Assembly (NCBI GenBank): GCA_002633005.1
Contig: NMRA01000065.1
Coordinates: 174,420 to 238,419, forward strand
Length of the DNA: 64,000 bases
Source: Phoronis australis
Taxonomy: Eukaryota > Phoronida > Phoronidae
Direction of reading: 5' to 3'
The translations under genes and the position numbers were made by a program. Positions 44,255-55,130 of the stretch are shown here, in pieces; positions within the stretch are counted from its first letter, which is position 1; every line of letters starts with the position of its first letter. Below the pieces are notes generated by a model that saw only the letters and a list, made by a program, of their open reading frames with translations, did no database searches and was not told where the DNA came from.

Positions 44255-45440
44255 ACAGGCGCTTGAATTTATCTGTTCCTCGATCGCAAATGACGTCACT
44301 CAATACTAAGAAAACATAAAGGTTGGACACTCAAAATTTGTTTACTCAGAATTTTCTACTCAAATGTGCATGGAACTCCACGAAACTACCATCGAACAAA
44401 TCTTAGAATACCTTCTTTCATTTGATCTCTTCAAATTGCCTTCGAGTGGTGATTTGACTACAAAAATGCCAAACGAATGTCAAAAACACAAATTCAAGGA
44501 CCTTATTCCGTGATGTCATGGCAGACGGTCTTCGCACATCAGAACTTTTAGCGGACGCTCCCGAGCTAAATCCGAAAGTCTATTTTCGCGCGCTTTTCGT
44601 CGTCAATCCCTCGACTACTTGGTCATGAGTAGCAGAGAGCACTTTGAAAATATCATTGCCAAATGAATGTAACTACTCATATATTTGTGTCAAATATAAA
44701 TCATCCTGATGCTGTATTGATATGCGAAGTTATCTCAGTGTTATGAAGATTTCACTTTTGGCCAAAGCCATTGAGTTAACTCGTCGTCCTGATGCTGTAT
44801 TGATATGCGAAGTTATCTTGTTATGAAGGTTTCACTTTTGGCCAAAGCCATTGAGTTAACTCGTCGTAATACTCGCACGGACTGTGTTTCCTGTCCGAGT
44901 GTGTGTCGTGCTTCAACCAAGAAAAGTGCGTGATGTCAAGATGAGAAACAAGATACGCCAGTTTATGCAATAAAATTTTAAGTTAAGGGCTAAAATGAGC
45001 TGTCAGTGGAATAAAATTACAAGTAATCATTAAAATACTTACTTTAACATTTTCAATCAAATAAGTTTTGGATTAGAATTATTGAATTTGAAATGTAGGT
45101 TGCTTGCTCAAACTCGAAGTTTCACCTACATGTACAACCGTTGTACAAGATGAAGCACAATTGAAATCCGCCATTTTTACTATTTTAGGTCCTTGAATTC
45201 AGAGTTTTGAGATTGTTTTGGAAATTCCATCGCCAATTCACCACTCGCAAGGAAATTAATGTGATCAAGGAAAGATAAGGCTTTAAGTTCGAATGTTTAT
45301 GCAATACCAGACTGAGGGAGGTGCACCCAGATTTTATTTGGATTTTGGACAGTTGAAGTTGGGAGCCTTGGCTCGGCAAAGTTTTAGTGTCCAATCTTTA
45401 TGTTTCTTTATATTGTTATGAGTCATCGGGAAATTCAAGC
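44255..45440. repeat. inverted-repeat element, arms about 250 bp, spacer about 680 bp
   Basis: The left arm (about 44255-44502) and the reversed right arm (about 45184-45440) share CACAGGCGCTTGAATTT, AACATAAAG.TTGGACAC, CGAGTGGTGA and AATTCAAGGACCT, with a more diverged middle. The spacer contains a tandem duplication at 44705-44866. It may be a foldback-type transposon; no target duplication or protein was identified. Confidence 0.6.
44705..44866 (+). repeat. 83-bp tandem duplication
   Basis: Two near-identical copies start CCTGATGCTGTATTGATATG at 44705 and 44788 and end AGTTAACTCGTCGT. The second lacks about four bases after TTATCT. Confidence 0.9.
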
Positions 45441-46394
45441 GCCTGTGCAAAAATATACACTCACTTCCGTTAGGCTGTAAAAACATCTACATGTACATCA
45501 AACGCAGGCATCAATTCAAGTAAGCTTACACACAGATATGATGCGACAGACTCCTCCTCAGTGAGTTCATGGATATTTTTAACAATGCACTTGCACTCGT
45601 TTGGGCCAATACTCGAAACTTTTTTATTCCAAACAGTCACAAAAACCGACTTTCATAAAAAATTCGCTATCAAACATCACGTATTTCGAGCGATGCACCA
45701 AACAAAAATAGTACTGAGTAGCCGTTGTTGATGTTGATATAATAAAACATGTCAGAGATTTCCACAAGGACTCCTAGGGTAAAAAATACCGGTTAAGATT
45801 CCACAGATATACAAGGGTGGTTTGCTTATGGCTTGGAAAGATATATTTCGGAAGAAGAAATCAAGAAGACAGTGCCATTCTTTCCAATCTCTTGTAAGTT
45901 TCAAGAACGATCAGAACAAGTTAACTACCTCAGAAATCCGTGCCTTGACATTAATACTGCAGTCTGAACAGCAAAGGTGTGTGCAAAAATCTATGCGTTA
46001 TTTTCAAGTCTGTCTCGAATGTTTACGGTTCGGAAATTCTGGTTGCCCCATACGAGACAACCTACGTTCGCGAGGTGACGTACATGTAAGTTAACTTCCA
46101 AAGGTGAGCTAACATGCCACATTGGTGTGTACATGTATAAGCCTACACGCCGATTACACACGTAACACTCTCAAGTTTGTCATGTTCAAATTGCATCCAA
46201 AGGTCGTTACTGATTGAGGTGACCTGCAGGACAACACACAGCCCCTGGGTGTTGACACCGAATGTTCAAGGTTCGACAACACTGCCACAGGCACATACCA
46301 GGTGTTCAAGTGAACATCGAATGTCGCCGTAATGGTTTTGCAAACAGGTGCAACAATTAGTAGACTTGGTCTTTAAAAGTGTAAAAAGTACTAG
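45441..46394. other. no gene recognised
   Basis: A 90-codon frame at 45822 has no family resemblance. No repeat found. Confidence 0.35.
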
Positions 46395-47170
46395 TAGGTG
46401 CGCATAAGATTTATACAGAATCCTACACTCGTCTCAGATGGATGACATGGGCAAAACCGCTTGGAAATTTCGTCAAAACCCCGATGATTGCCGAGGGATT
46501 TTCACGAAATTTCCAAGAGGTTTTGCCTATGTCATAAATCTGAGACCATTGTAGGATTTTTCTCACATGAACTCTAAAACGATCTTTTTTGCCGGAAAAC
46601 TCGACTTGTCCAAAACTTTCAACCACATGACGCAACTTTTGTAAAAACACGCTTGTGCAATGTAAAGTAATTCAGTTACTTTTTCTTAATAATTTTATTT
46701 TAATCTTAGCAATTGTAAATTACTTTCAGCTTTCGTAACAAATACATGTATTCCAAGTTAGCCTCTAATATGTAGTCTTTGAAGTTGTAATATTAAAACT
46801 TAAAAAATGTTGATAATTAACAGTCAGCAAGGCTTCGCTGAGTTGGGGCTTGTCTCCGTTTGAATGGACGTGGATATGTAATTCGCTGCCGAAGATGAGT
46901 CCGTTTAAGAAGTTGTTTGCATGTCCTTCCGACTGGGAGTACGTACAGTTGCAAAACCCGATTTGTTAATCATAACCTTGTCACGTTCTCGGAATTCCGG
47001 CATTATTTGGTTGGCGCCCGTTTGGTTGTTTTAGTGTTTTGCAGACGATAAAATGTAGGGCGTGGATTTCTACTTTTCACTACTTTGTGATTCGCCCATG
47101 TAATATCAAAACAATTACGTGCTCGGTGTTATTAACCAGTTGTGTCGTAACACATTCCAGGTCATGTGAG
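46395..47170 (-). repeat. large dispersed repeat, copy 2 (inverted relative to 10305-11140)
   Basis: Reverse-complement match to the 10.3-kb copy from the hairpin end (46421-46556) to AACACATTCCAGGTCATG near 47165. Differences are mostly small indels. Non-coding. Confidence 0.7.
46421..46556. repeat. hairpin at one end of repeat copy 2
   Basis: Arms run TCCTACACTCGTCTCAGATG, GACATGGGCAAAAC and GGAAATTTCGT, against the reversed TCCTACAATGGTCTCAGATT, GACATAGGCAAAACC and GGAAATTTCGT. Confidence 0.75.
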
Positions 47171-48223
47171 AAATTGTTCCCTACCTTGAATCGTGTTATG
47201 GCTGCAGAATATGACGAACAAACCAGAACCCATTGTTGCATTGCACCTTTCATTATTTTGTAATTAGAACCATGACTAACTGGAAAAGTAAATAGTCAAT
47301 GCGGTAGAGTAAACAAGCCAATTCTTGCGCATTTCTCATGTACGATGACGATGGAGGCATGATTTGGAAAGACATGGATTCTATAGTCCAGTGATTGCAA
47401 TTATGCCGAAAAGGTTAAAATCAAGTTCGCTACATTGTCTTTACGCCAGTTCTTGAGTCGAAAGCAGCGATCCTCAATTTGGCATTATTTAGATTGTAAA
47501 AGATTGTGGAAAATATCAACGAAATTTATTCCTCGTTAATTTTGGTTATCTAATTTTCAGTTTTTGCAAGTTTCTATTTAATGAATGACAAGATTACAGT
47601 TTGTTGGGTCGAGCTGAATATGACCTCGTCACAGAGTTATACATATGTAGATATGTTGAGACAATCTGATTATAGTTTCGTGATTGGCATGATTCAAGTT
47701 ATCTTTTTTGTAATATTCAAGCGCGTGGTCATAAAACAATTTCTTACCATTGAGCAACAGAAAGAAACAACAATGCTATCGCCAGCACCATGCATTCAAT
47801 ACATTCCGCTACATCGACGTGTAAAACGACTTCTTCCAGCAATGTCAGTCTTTTTCTCAAAGAAATGAGACCGCGGCAATCAAGATTGCGTCCAAAAAGG
47901 TTGGAAATAAATCCCCATTTGGAATTTCAAGACAAGATCATTCTTGAAACCGTGTTCCACACATCTTCTCATTTAGTTTGTACGCATGCTCACCTTTGCC
48001 AAAACCTGCATAAGTTGAGACCTAAGACCAAAAACCGAATTTGTATTCGTGAAGGAGCCAATTTCTGAATTTTCGTCTTCGGTCCAAATTTTGGATCTAA
48101 CTTACACAATTGGGTATTTAGTCGTGCAAGTAAGTCATAGTCACTATTCATAAAACTGGGCCCTGGTCTCTATCGTACACAACCTACATGTAGTTGCCAT
48201 TTCCAACACATACCTTCCACCCC
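47171..48223. other. no gene recognised
   Basis: Frames at 47581-47868 and 47790-48068 show no recognisable domain; the first part is probably unique intergenic DNA. Sequence from about 48150 may belong to the LINE fragment that follows. Confidence 0.35.
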
Positions 48224-48417
48224 TACATGTTACTAGTTCACGTAATTCCCACTCTCATACCTTTGAAAGAACATGATACACTCGCACTGAATATTACGCA
48301 AACTCGTTCTTCGCATCTACCATTTTACTTTGGAATAGACTCCCACAACATGCCATTTCATTAGAAACAATAGAGATGTTCAAGAGTCGCATCTCAAACA
48401 CCAACCTTACTCAGTAA
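48224..48417 (+). pseudogene. LINE reverse transcriptase C-terminal fragment
   Basis: The frame reads VTSSRNSHSHTFERT, then after an in-frame stop YTRTEYYANSFFASTI and LWNRLPQHAISLETIEMFKS, ending at TAA. This is the conserved C-terminal tail of CR1/L2- and jockey-type RT proteins (Y..SFF..T...WN.LP ... L..F). Only the extreme 3' end is present, as is usual for 5'-truncated LINEs. Confidence 0.68.
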
Positions 48418-48860
48418 ACAATAAAAGTTGTTTTTATCCTGGCCCTAACCCGCACTTTGTTTTGCTGTTATTTCCTCATTTATGCACAGTTCAGTTTATC
48501 AATAACATGCTCCGACATAAAAGGATCGGTACTTCGATCTCTTGTTAAACTTTGGAAGTAGAATGACGGCAAAATGTCAGTCCGCTCCAAGACCAAAGTC
48601 ACACCTGTGTTGACTAAGAGAAATTTTGAGACAATACTGCTTCAACACTTCGCAGTAACCCGCCGTGACAAGCAACTTAACAACCAAATATGAAGCAAAA
48701 TTAATGAAATAAAAGCCTATTCTGACCAGAGTTAGGAACACAGCGAGATCAAGACTACAACACACGCGTAACAGGGTTAAATCGTGTTTTTTACAAAAGG
48801 CGATGTGTCATTTTGACAGAAATGAATCGTATTCACTAAAGAGGTGTGTAAACAAAAATA
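48418..48860. other. no gene recognised
   Basis: Follows the LINE fragment. Short frames only. Confidence 0.35.
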
Positions 48861-49022
48861 TAGATTATTACATGGCGAAGTCGGTATCCCCCGTTATCTA
48901 GAGCCCGAGTGGATTTTGGAGAATTATCGCCCGAGGGGCGTCAGCCCCGAGGGTGATAATTCTCCAAAATCCACGAGGGCTCTAGATAAGGGGGATAACG
49001 GCTGAGAACATGTAATAATCTA
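48861..49022. repeat. long palindrome, about 75-bp arms
   Basis: The left arm reads GATTATTACATG, GTTATCTAGAGCCC and GTGGATTTTGGAGAATTATC. The right arm reversed reads the same with a few changes. The tip is CGAGGGGCGTCAGCCCCGAG. This is a foldback or MITE-like structure; a transcript would form a long stem. Confidence 0.85.
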
Positions 49023-49410
49023 TTTATACCACGTACTAAACGAGAAACATTGCAATGAATCGATTTACCTTTTCTGACTCTCCACGGCTTTGTAACTACT
49101 TTCTATGTTTTTCACGCTAAGCTTCGACCGGGAAATTATCGTCTGCTAAAGTAGGTTACCACTGGTAACTGAATATAATTCTCAAGTCAAAGATCCTGAC
49201 GACACGATACCCGCATTCAAACTAGAGATCGGTGATTTACAAGTAAGAAGACATGAGAGGAAAATTTCTCGGAATTAAGATATCATTTTTATGGAAATTA
49301 CGTGTCTTATTTTTCGGAACGTATAAGCACAGTACAATGCGGTTTGTTGAACGTGCGATTATTGCGCGTGCTCATTTAGTTATTCTATTTTCACTCTTGA
49401 TGACGTCAGT
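49023..49410. other. no gene recognised
   Basis: Short frames only. Confidence 0.35.
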
Positions 49411-49480
49411 CGCTGCGTGGTGTAGTGGTAAAGTCGGCGACCAGCGATATTAGGGTCCCGGGTTCGACCCCGTCCTCGGT
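49411..49480 (+). repeat. tRNA-derived SINE head
   Basis: GCTGCGTGGTGTAGTGGTAA fits box A and GGGTTCGACCCC is an excellent box B, about 35 bp apart. The acceptor stem does not pair well and no anticodon loop is clear, so it is more likely a SINE promoter region than a working tRNA gene. Confidence 0.6.
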
Positions 49481-49644
49481 TTCCCGCCAAATCGTTATCT
49501 CACTAGTGAGATAACTTTATGGGTTATTACACGGTTATATCTGTCATTTGACGCTAATATTGTGGTATAATTACTAATACGTGATTTATTACATCAGCTC
49601 TTAGCTGCAGAATCAGTAGCAATCGGATGGCCTTGCCTTCTACA

Positions 49645-49786
49645 GGAGCGGATCCAGAGTTGGAGTTGCAGGGCAGAGTTAGCCAGGATTTTGCCCATGA
49701 GACATTCGCATCTCCGAACTGCCAAATACAATCTGGGAGAGTTTCAGGTTGCATGGTCCCTTTGGCCCCCTCTAAATCCACCACTG
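49645..49786 (+). repeat. dispersed repeat shared with 60313-60456
   Basis: Both copies share GATCCAG, AGGGCAGAGT, GCCAGGATTT, CCGAACTGCCAAAT and the end CCCCCTCTAAATCCACCACTG. Non-coding. Confidence 0.75.
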
Positions 49787-50459
49787 TTCTATGTGTATAT
49801 CGGCCTCACGAAGAGAAAGAAGGTGAGTGGAATGTTGAACATAGCATCTTTGATAAAAGCAGTGTCTAAGGAAACTATGGAGAGAAATAAACATCTAAAT
49901 GACAATATTAAAAACGTGACTAGCGAGGGTGGCAATGAAATCCGTAAGTGCTCGAGCTGGTACATGTAGAGTGCATCGGAGATCAACATGCCATCGCAGT
50001 GTGCCATGGCACTTGTGATTTGTTGTAACCTTCACATGCATGTTCCTTGAGGTTGTAGAGGCTCAACATTGTTTCAGTTGTTAGAGACGTATCATGTATT
50101 TCCTTTTTCCGCTGATGCTTTTACATGTAATTGAAAGCGATTCGTTGATTACGATTTTGTTTGTTTCGATCGTTCTCAATTTTCATCGTAATCCATCATA
50201 CTAACTAGATGAATTGATGTTTTACGCTGGAAAGTAGAAAAGTATTGTTCTCGCGGCAGGGTAACATGTTTTCCACAAATACCGTACATTTCGCACCACG
50301 GAAATTATATTTTAAACGAGTTGTCTACTATATCGCCGCAAGACACGATACAAACACCACTTGTTCCACAAGCAATAATTCAAGATACTTTTACCGCTTT
50401 ACCTATTGTGCAAGACCAACGCAAAGCTTTCATAGAAATACACTTGTTTAATGTTTCAA
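49787..50459. other. no gene recognised
   Basis: Frames at 49627-49969 start inside the preceding repeat and show no domain. Confidence 0.35.
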
Positions 50460-51260
50460 AGATCCTGTAGGTGTTTAAAAGAAACAGCTGTGGATGGGAA
50501 AACGCAGATCTAGGGGGTGCAGTAAGACTTAAAAATAACAAAAATAGGCACAATGAGGCGTACACTATGTCAAATCTATTTAAAAACTGGAAAGTGCCAT
50601 CGCCTCTTTTAATAGAAAACTGTTTCCCAATTTCAAAATACGTTGAAGAACTTCAAACACACACAGGATAACGGGAAACAACAAAATTGCCACTAGAGGC
50701 CGCAGCGGTAGTCGGATCCGAAGTCGTCATCATCATTCCTTGTCACCTTCCTGCACTTGTCACATTTAGCAAAGAGGGATTTGAAGATAAAGCCACTTTT
50801 ATCAAAATCCGTTGAGAATTTACTTTGAAGATGAGGTAAACGTAAAAAATAATAATTGTTAATTGTGGGCACACCGGATGTCGGATCCGTCCGGAAATTC
50901 GCTCATGTCATCCAAACCGTGAAATATACCCGCAAAAATCGATGAGCACGAAAGAAAGTGTTTTGGAATCACAGCAGCGGACGCTAGACTTACGCCTGAC
51001 GAAAGGCGGACGGGCAGACGTACGAATGGACGCCGGAGGGACGAACGGACGGTAATTCGCCAAGGAACTTGGGAATTACTGTAAAAACAGCAATTGTCAC
51101 TAGGATTTATAGTGGCAATTCAATACGTCTACAAATTCGCCATGCCGCCCTTTTTACACTGTACATGTATAACAGGAGCATGTCAGCAAAATATTACGAA
51201 TATCCTTCCGCAGGTTTTGAGATACAGCAGCGGACGGCAGACGACAGAGTACCGGAAAAT
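50460..51260. repeat. degenerate second array related to 41230-43110
   Basis: Carries the same words as the first array: TTGCCACTAGAGGCCGC (50686), GGGCACACCGGATGTCGGAT (50867), GTAGTCGGATCCGAAGTCGT (50709), GATGAGGTAAACGTAAAAAA and the CGGACG-rich run near 50990-51050. Units are more diverged. Confidence 0.55.
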
Positions 51261-52933
51261 GATGACGGCATAATGGTCCTACATGTGTTCGTAGAGTTTT
51301 AGTGGTCGTGCGAGCATGCGTGTGTGCGCGTGCGTGTATGCTCGCGTGCGTAATCTTAGAATCACACGGTCTCACAAGCTGATTTACACCCATCATGTAC
51401 GAGTTTTTCCTCATGATTATTTAGAGAAAAAGATGAAAGAAATGAGCAAGCCAGACCGAATTTTAAAAGCTTCCCAAGTGACATAAAATCGGCGACCACA
51501 AAACAACCAAAAATGCATCAGTCACTTTTCACCCCAATGGCAAGACAACCAATTCAAATGAAGTTGAAACAAACGCTATATTCGTGTTGCCTCAACGGTT
51601 CAAGTTTAAACGGGTGATGTCCAGCCAATCCAATGGTGCTTGTCTACGTTTTGTGACTGTCAGAATATTATAAATGTCCTCTGTCAAACGAATAACGGTA
51701 GGAGACAAAGTCTAAAGAATTTATTAACTGATAAACAATAGGTAAAAGACAACATAACACATATCACATGGTCGTAAGACGGAAATGTCCCGAAATGTAC
51801 GCCGTTGGTGATCACAATTATCCAAAGCTAAATCAATATTCATAATAGAACTAAGCATCGATTATATTACATTCACACAGCATTTTAAAATGCCGGCAAA
51901 ATATGCATGGCAAGCGAAATTATGGAACAGTTATCAAAGTAGATTGTGTTTCAAAGCAAGCATGGATCACAATCGACGGAAATACGAGAGCATACAAAGC
52001 AAATGGTTTATAGCATAGGTAACATAAATTAACTAGTATTGTTCAAGATACCTGTGCAGCTCCTTTCCATAACATGTGCATTGAACGCCGAGGACAAATA
52101 AATCTAGAACGCAACTGTGGGAGGAACACGTGCCACCGTGTAATTACAGCTCGGAGAAGCGGACGCACGCATCAAGGTCCTCAATGTAAAGCCCCGACTG
52201 TATCCATACTTAGACGAATTGATGTGAATCGTTGAGATAAAACAATGCCGTTCATAGCAAGCGAGTTAATGGTCAGGGTTACTGTTTTGTACATCACTTT
52301 GAACACACAAATGTCATTGCCAAAACTTTAGTATTCTTGACTTACGACCACGTCCTGGCGAAACGCCTTATATGGTGCTCTATTGAAGCCCTTAATGAAT
52401 GACAACTGTCGCTCTTTCGTGCTGTCTTGTGTGTTCCCGGGGTGACGCAATATGGCCCATAAGTGGTACTTCTCGACTCATTTGAAAGTTTTTATTTTAC
52501 TCGTTGTCGCTATATCTGACATGCAACGTTCCAAAATTCGCCAAATTTGGACATTTTGCTAGTTTCCTCCATAGCATTTAGTTGAATAAGAATTGGTGTG
52601 ACGACCTTGGTTGCCCAATTCTTAAAAAAAAAAATTGTTCCCTGGGGAACGTGGATCAACACCCAGCATCTTAAAGGTGAGTTTCTGGCGAACTAGTCGA
52701 AATCAAGCAAGACTGCGTGTGAATGGTTACCGTTTGGGTATCAAGAGCAAGTCCATGCATGCCTACTATAGCGAATGGCCGCCAGGCTGATCGGTGAGAC
52801 TATAAGGTTTAGGCTAATTTGCCAATATGAGAAACGCTGAGAAACAATGTGAAAAACTTTACTTAGAACTTAAATATACGTATATACCATGCCTACGATT
52901 GTGCGAGCACACTAATTTACATATTGTTGTCGT
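51261..52933. other. 3' side of the GPCR gene, no gene
   Basis: Contains a TG-rich run near 51308-51350. No gene recognised. The GPCR 3' untranslated region should lie at the right end. Confidence 0.35.
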
Positions 52934-54418
52934 TTACACACGAGATTTTACGTTGTACGATATAGCAATAACAACTTCGTCACTTTTACTATATTTCAGC
53001 GAGACACTTGAACTGCATACTTCAGACATTACGTTTAGGTCACTGCCAGATCTTGTATTCACACTTCCGGTTAAAGTCGCTGCGCTTTGTTTCCGCTTCC
53101 ATCTCAGTCTTTCACGTAATATCGTGAGCCACGTTTCCTTACAACAAAGGATTCTTGAAGATTCTTCACGAAATTTCTTTCCAGATGCAGCATACAAGAG
53201 AAAATTAAACGAGTGATTGCATAGCAACAGGAATGTTAAAATTTGCTGTATGAAAATATTAAAGGCGAGCTCTTCCGGATAATCACGAAAGCGGTATTCC
53301 CAATACGTGTAACGATAGATGAAGTGCACTGCAGATGGCGTGACACAGAAGAGAAAGAAGAAGGAAACGGTGAGCAACATCACAGTTATTTGTGCACTTT
53401 GCGCATTACGTGTTTCAGAAGTGTGGTCTTGGTTTGTTAGTCTCTTCATTCGCCTGTTGGCCCTTCTCATCAAAACAATCACGGTTATGTTCAGTACAAA
53501 CAACAAAACGCAGGGTATAAATGAAAACAGTGAGGCATCCACCCAATTCCACGCCTTTATAAACTGTTGATAGTTAACGGCATCAGCGTAACACCGAGGC
53601 GGAGACACATTCTCTGGCATCGACATAGTCCAATACATGTGCATATTGACGAGGCCGAAAACTAGAATGATTACGCAAATAACTACGAGGGCGTTCCTGC
53701 GGGTGGAGATATAGCTTGCCTTCATTGGTAAACCAGTGGCAATAACACGTTCGATTGTCACCGCAACGACAAGCCAAACTGATATGTGAATTGATGCGCT
53801 GTGTACAAACGTGATGCTTTTGCAAAAATTATCACTGATGACAGAGCCTATGTGAACCTCACCAATAGACAACAAGCCATTTGTTAACAGAACCAAAGTA
53901 TCAAAGATAGCAATGAATGTCAAGTAAATGTATGTAGGAGATTTGATCATTTTAGGTCGAAGAAATACCACAATTGAGAAAACGTTGCCTATGGTTCCAA
54001 CCGCCAATAAGAGTAAAGGATACACTCTGAACATGCGAACACCGATTTGAAAGGCCCAGTGGGACATAACTGTTTTAGACATTTCGTCAAAGCCAGTATT
54101 ATTGTTATCGGACACTTGTTGGCGACTTGCATTCGCCTTAGGTACTGATGTAGGGGCGGAAACAAGTCCATCACCAGCATTGAAAAAACGGACTGTTGAG
54201 ATTAAGGGCGAGATGGTCCAAGATGTTAAGTTCCCATGGGCTTCATCGGTGGGCGATCTCGATGAATTACCTCGTCGCATAGCTGTATCTGTTCTTGGAT
54301 TTTTTGAAGCATCGCTTACTATATGTGTATTAGATGGCATACTAGTTGTTTGAGCGCGGATATGTACCAATACAACTAGCACGAGTTGCGCCGCAAAGTA
54401 TGTTCTCGGAAAGGACAT
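52934..54418 (-). CDS. class A (rhodopsin-like) peptide-type G protein-coupled receptor
   Basis: I chose the Met at 54418 (MSFPRTYFAA). It gives a signal peptide ending near HIRAQ, and a strong splice acceptor (TTTCTTTGCAG, ending at 54423) lies four bases upstream; the frame is open to an earlier Met at 54532. The product is 494 residues in one coding exon. After an N-terminal ectodomain with several N-glycosylation sites (NSS, NLTS, NAS, NNTG) come seven membrane helices. Visible are GTIGN (TM1), FIAIFD (TM2), FCKS with the TM3 Cys, ERV in place of DRY, ECL2 CYAD as disulfide partner, FCVTP in TM6, and NFLLY in TM7 in place of NPxxY. A Ser-rich cytoplasmic tail follows. The layout resembles FMRFamide/TRH-type neuropeptide receptors expanded in invertebrates; the ligand is unknown. 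Confidence 0.88.
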   Translation of the reverse strand: MSFPRTYFAAQLVLVVLVHIRAQTTSMPSNTHIVSDASKNPRTDTAMRRGNSSRSPTDEAHGNLTSWTISPLISTVRFFNAGDGLVSAPTSVPKANASRQQVSDNNNTGFDEMSKTVMSHWAFQIGVRMFRVYPLLLLAVGTIGNVFSIVVFLRPKMIKSPTYIYLTFIAIFDTLVLLTNGLLSIGEVHIGSVISDNFCKSITFVHSASIHISVWLVVAVTIERVIATGLPMKASYISTRRNALVVICVIILVFGLVNMHMYWTMSMPENVSPPRCYADAVNYQQFIKAWNWVDASLFSFIPCVLLFVLNITVIVLMRRANRRMKRLTNQDHTSETRNAQSAQITVMLLTVSFFFLFCVTPSAVHFIYRYTYWEYRFRDYPEELAFNIFIQQILTFLLLCNHSFNFLLYAASGKKFREESSRILCCKETWLTILRERLRWKRKQSAATLTGSVNTRSGSDLNVMSEVCSSSVSLKYSKSDEVVIAISYNVKSRV

Positions 54419-54983
54419 ATCACTGCAAAGAAATAGGACACTGGTAGTTAGTATGAGCCCATGAGTGTACATGTACAACGCTACTACTACAAACAACAAA
54501 GATATATATTTTTTCATTGGAAAAAATAGCAATGAAGCACAAGGCGTGTATCCTGACGACCCTATTCCTCAACAGGTTCGGAACAAATGCTTAAAATGTA
54601 CGCTTACGGTTAGTATCCAGTGCTTCTTTCAACATTAGAACACCAGCACTCTGTAGACAAGCATCCTGTCTGTAAATAGTAAATACCTACATGTGTTTAC
54701 AGACAAGCTCGAAAAGGTGATTATTTCTTGGAACAACAGTTTGCCCTTGTGTCACAAATCAAAACGGTACCTGTGGTAGTTGCAAACTGAAGCCTAAATG
54801 AACAAAAATACACTACCGTGTACTAACGAGCACAGAAATTAAGAGTCGGTGGATGAAAGACGTCGGCGGTGTATGTGGAAATTATCAACATGTTCCCGAC
54901 AACTGTCTTATTGCCCACGTCATTTTATCACCATTGACTTTGCCGTAGAGTTATTGTCGTGATTGGAAAAATTTAACCGACTA
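54419..54983. other. 5' side of the GPCR gene, no coding feature
   Basis: Likely 5' untranslated intron and intergenic DNA. No promoter can be pinned down. Confidence 0.35.
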
Positions 54984-55130
54984 ACCCATAGGCGGCGCAG
55001 CACTGAAAAAAGTGGGAGGCTAAAGCCCCTCAGCCCCCTGTGATGCACTGCCTATAGACCACGTGCGGCGTAGCCCAGCAAAAAATGAGGGGCTATAGCC
55101 TCCCAGCCCCCTATGGTGCGCCGGCTATAT
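54984..55130. repeat. dimeric SINE/MITE-like repeat
   Basis: Two units of about 70 bp follow each other: GCGGCGCAGC .. GCCCCTCAGCCCCCTGTGAT and GCGGCGTAGC .. GCCTCCCAGCCCCCTATGGT, each ending near GGCTATA or GCCTATAG. Each unit also has internal dyad symmetry (GGGAGGCT / AGCCTCCC). Confidence 0.6.

Noticed and set aside
45822-46094. Small basic protein gene
   Set aside because: No family resemblance, no splice context or neighbouring exons.
49411-49480. Functional tRNA gene
   Set aside because: Boxes A and B are good, but the acceptor and anticodon stems do not pair; treated as a SINE head.
54419-54532. GPCR start at 54532
   Set aside because: The added residues form a second hydrophobic run before the true signal peptide, and a strong splice acceptor sits between.
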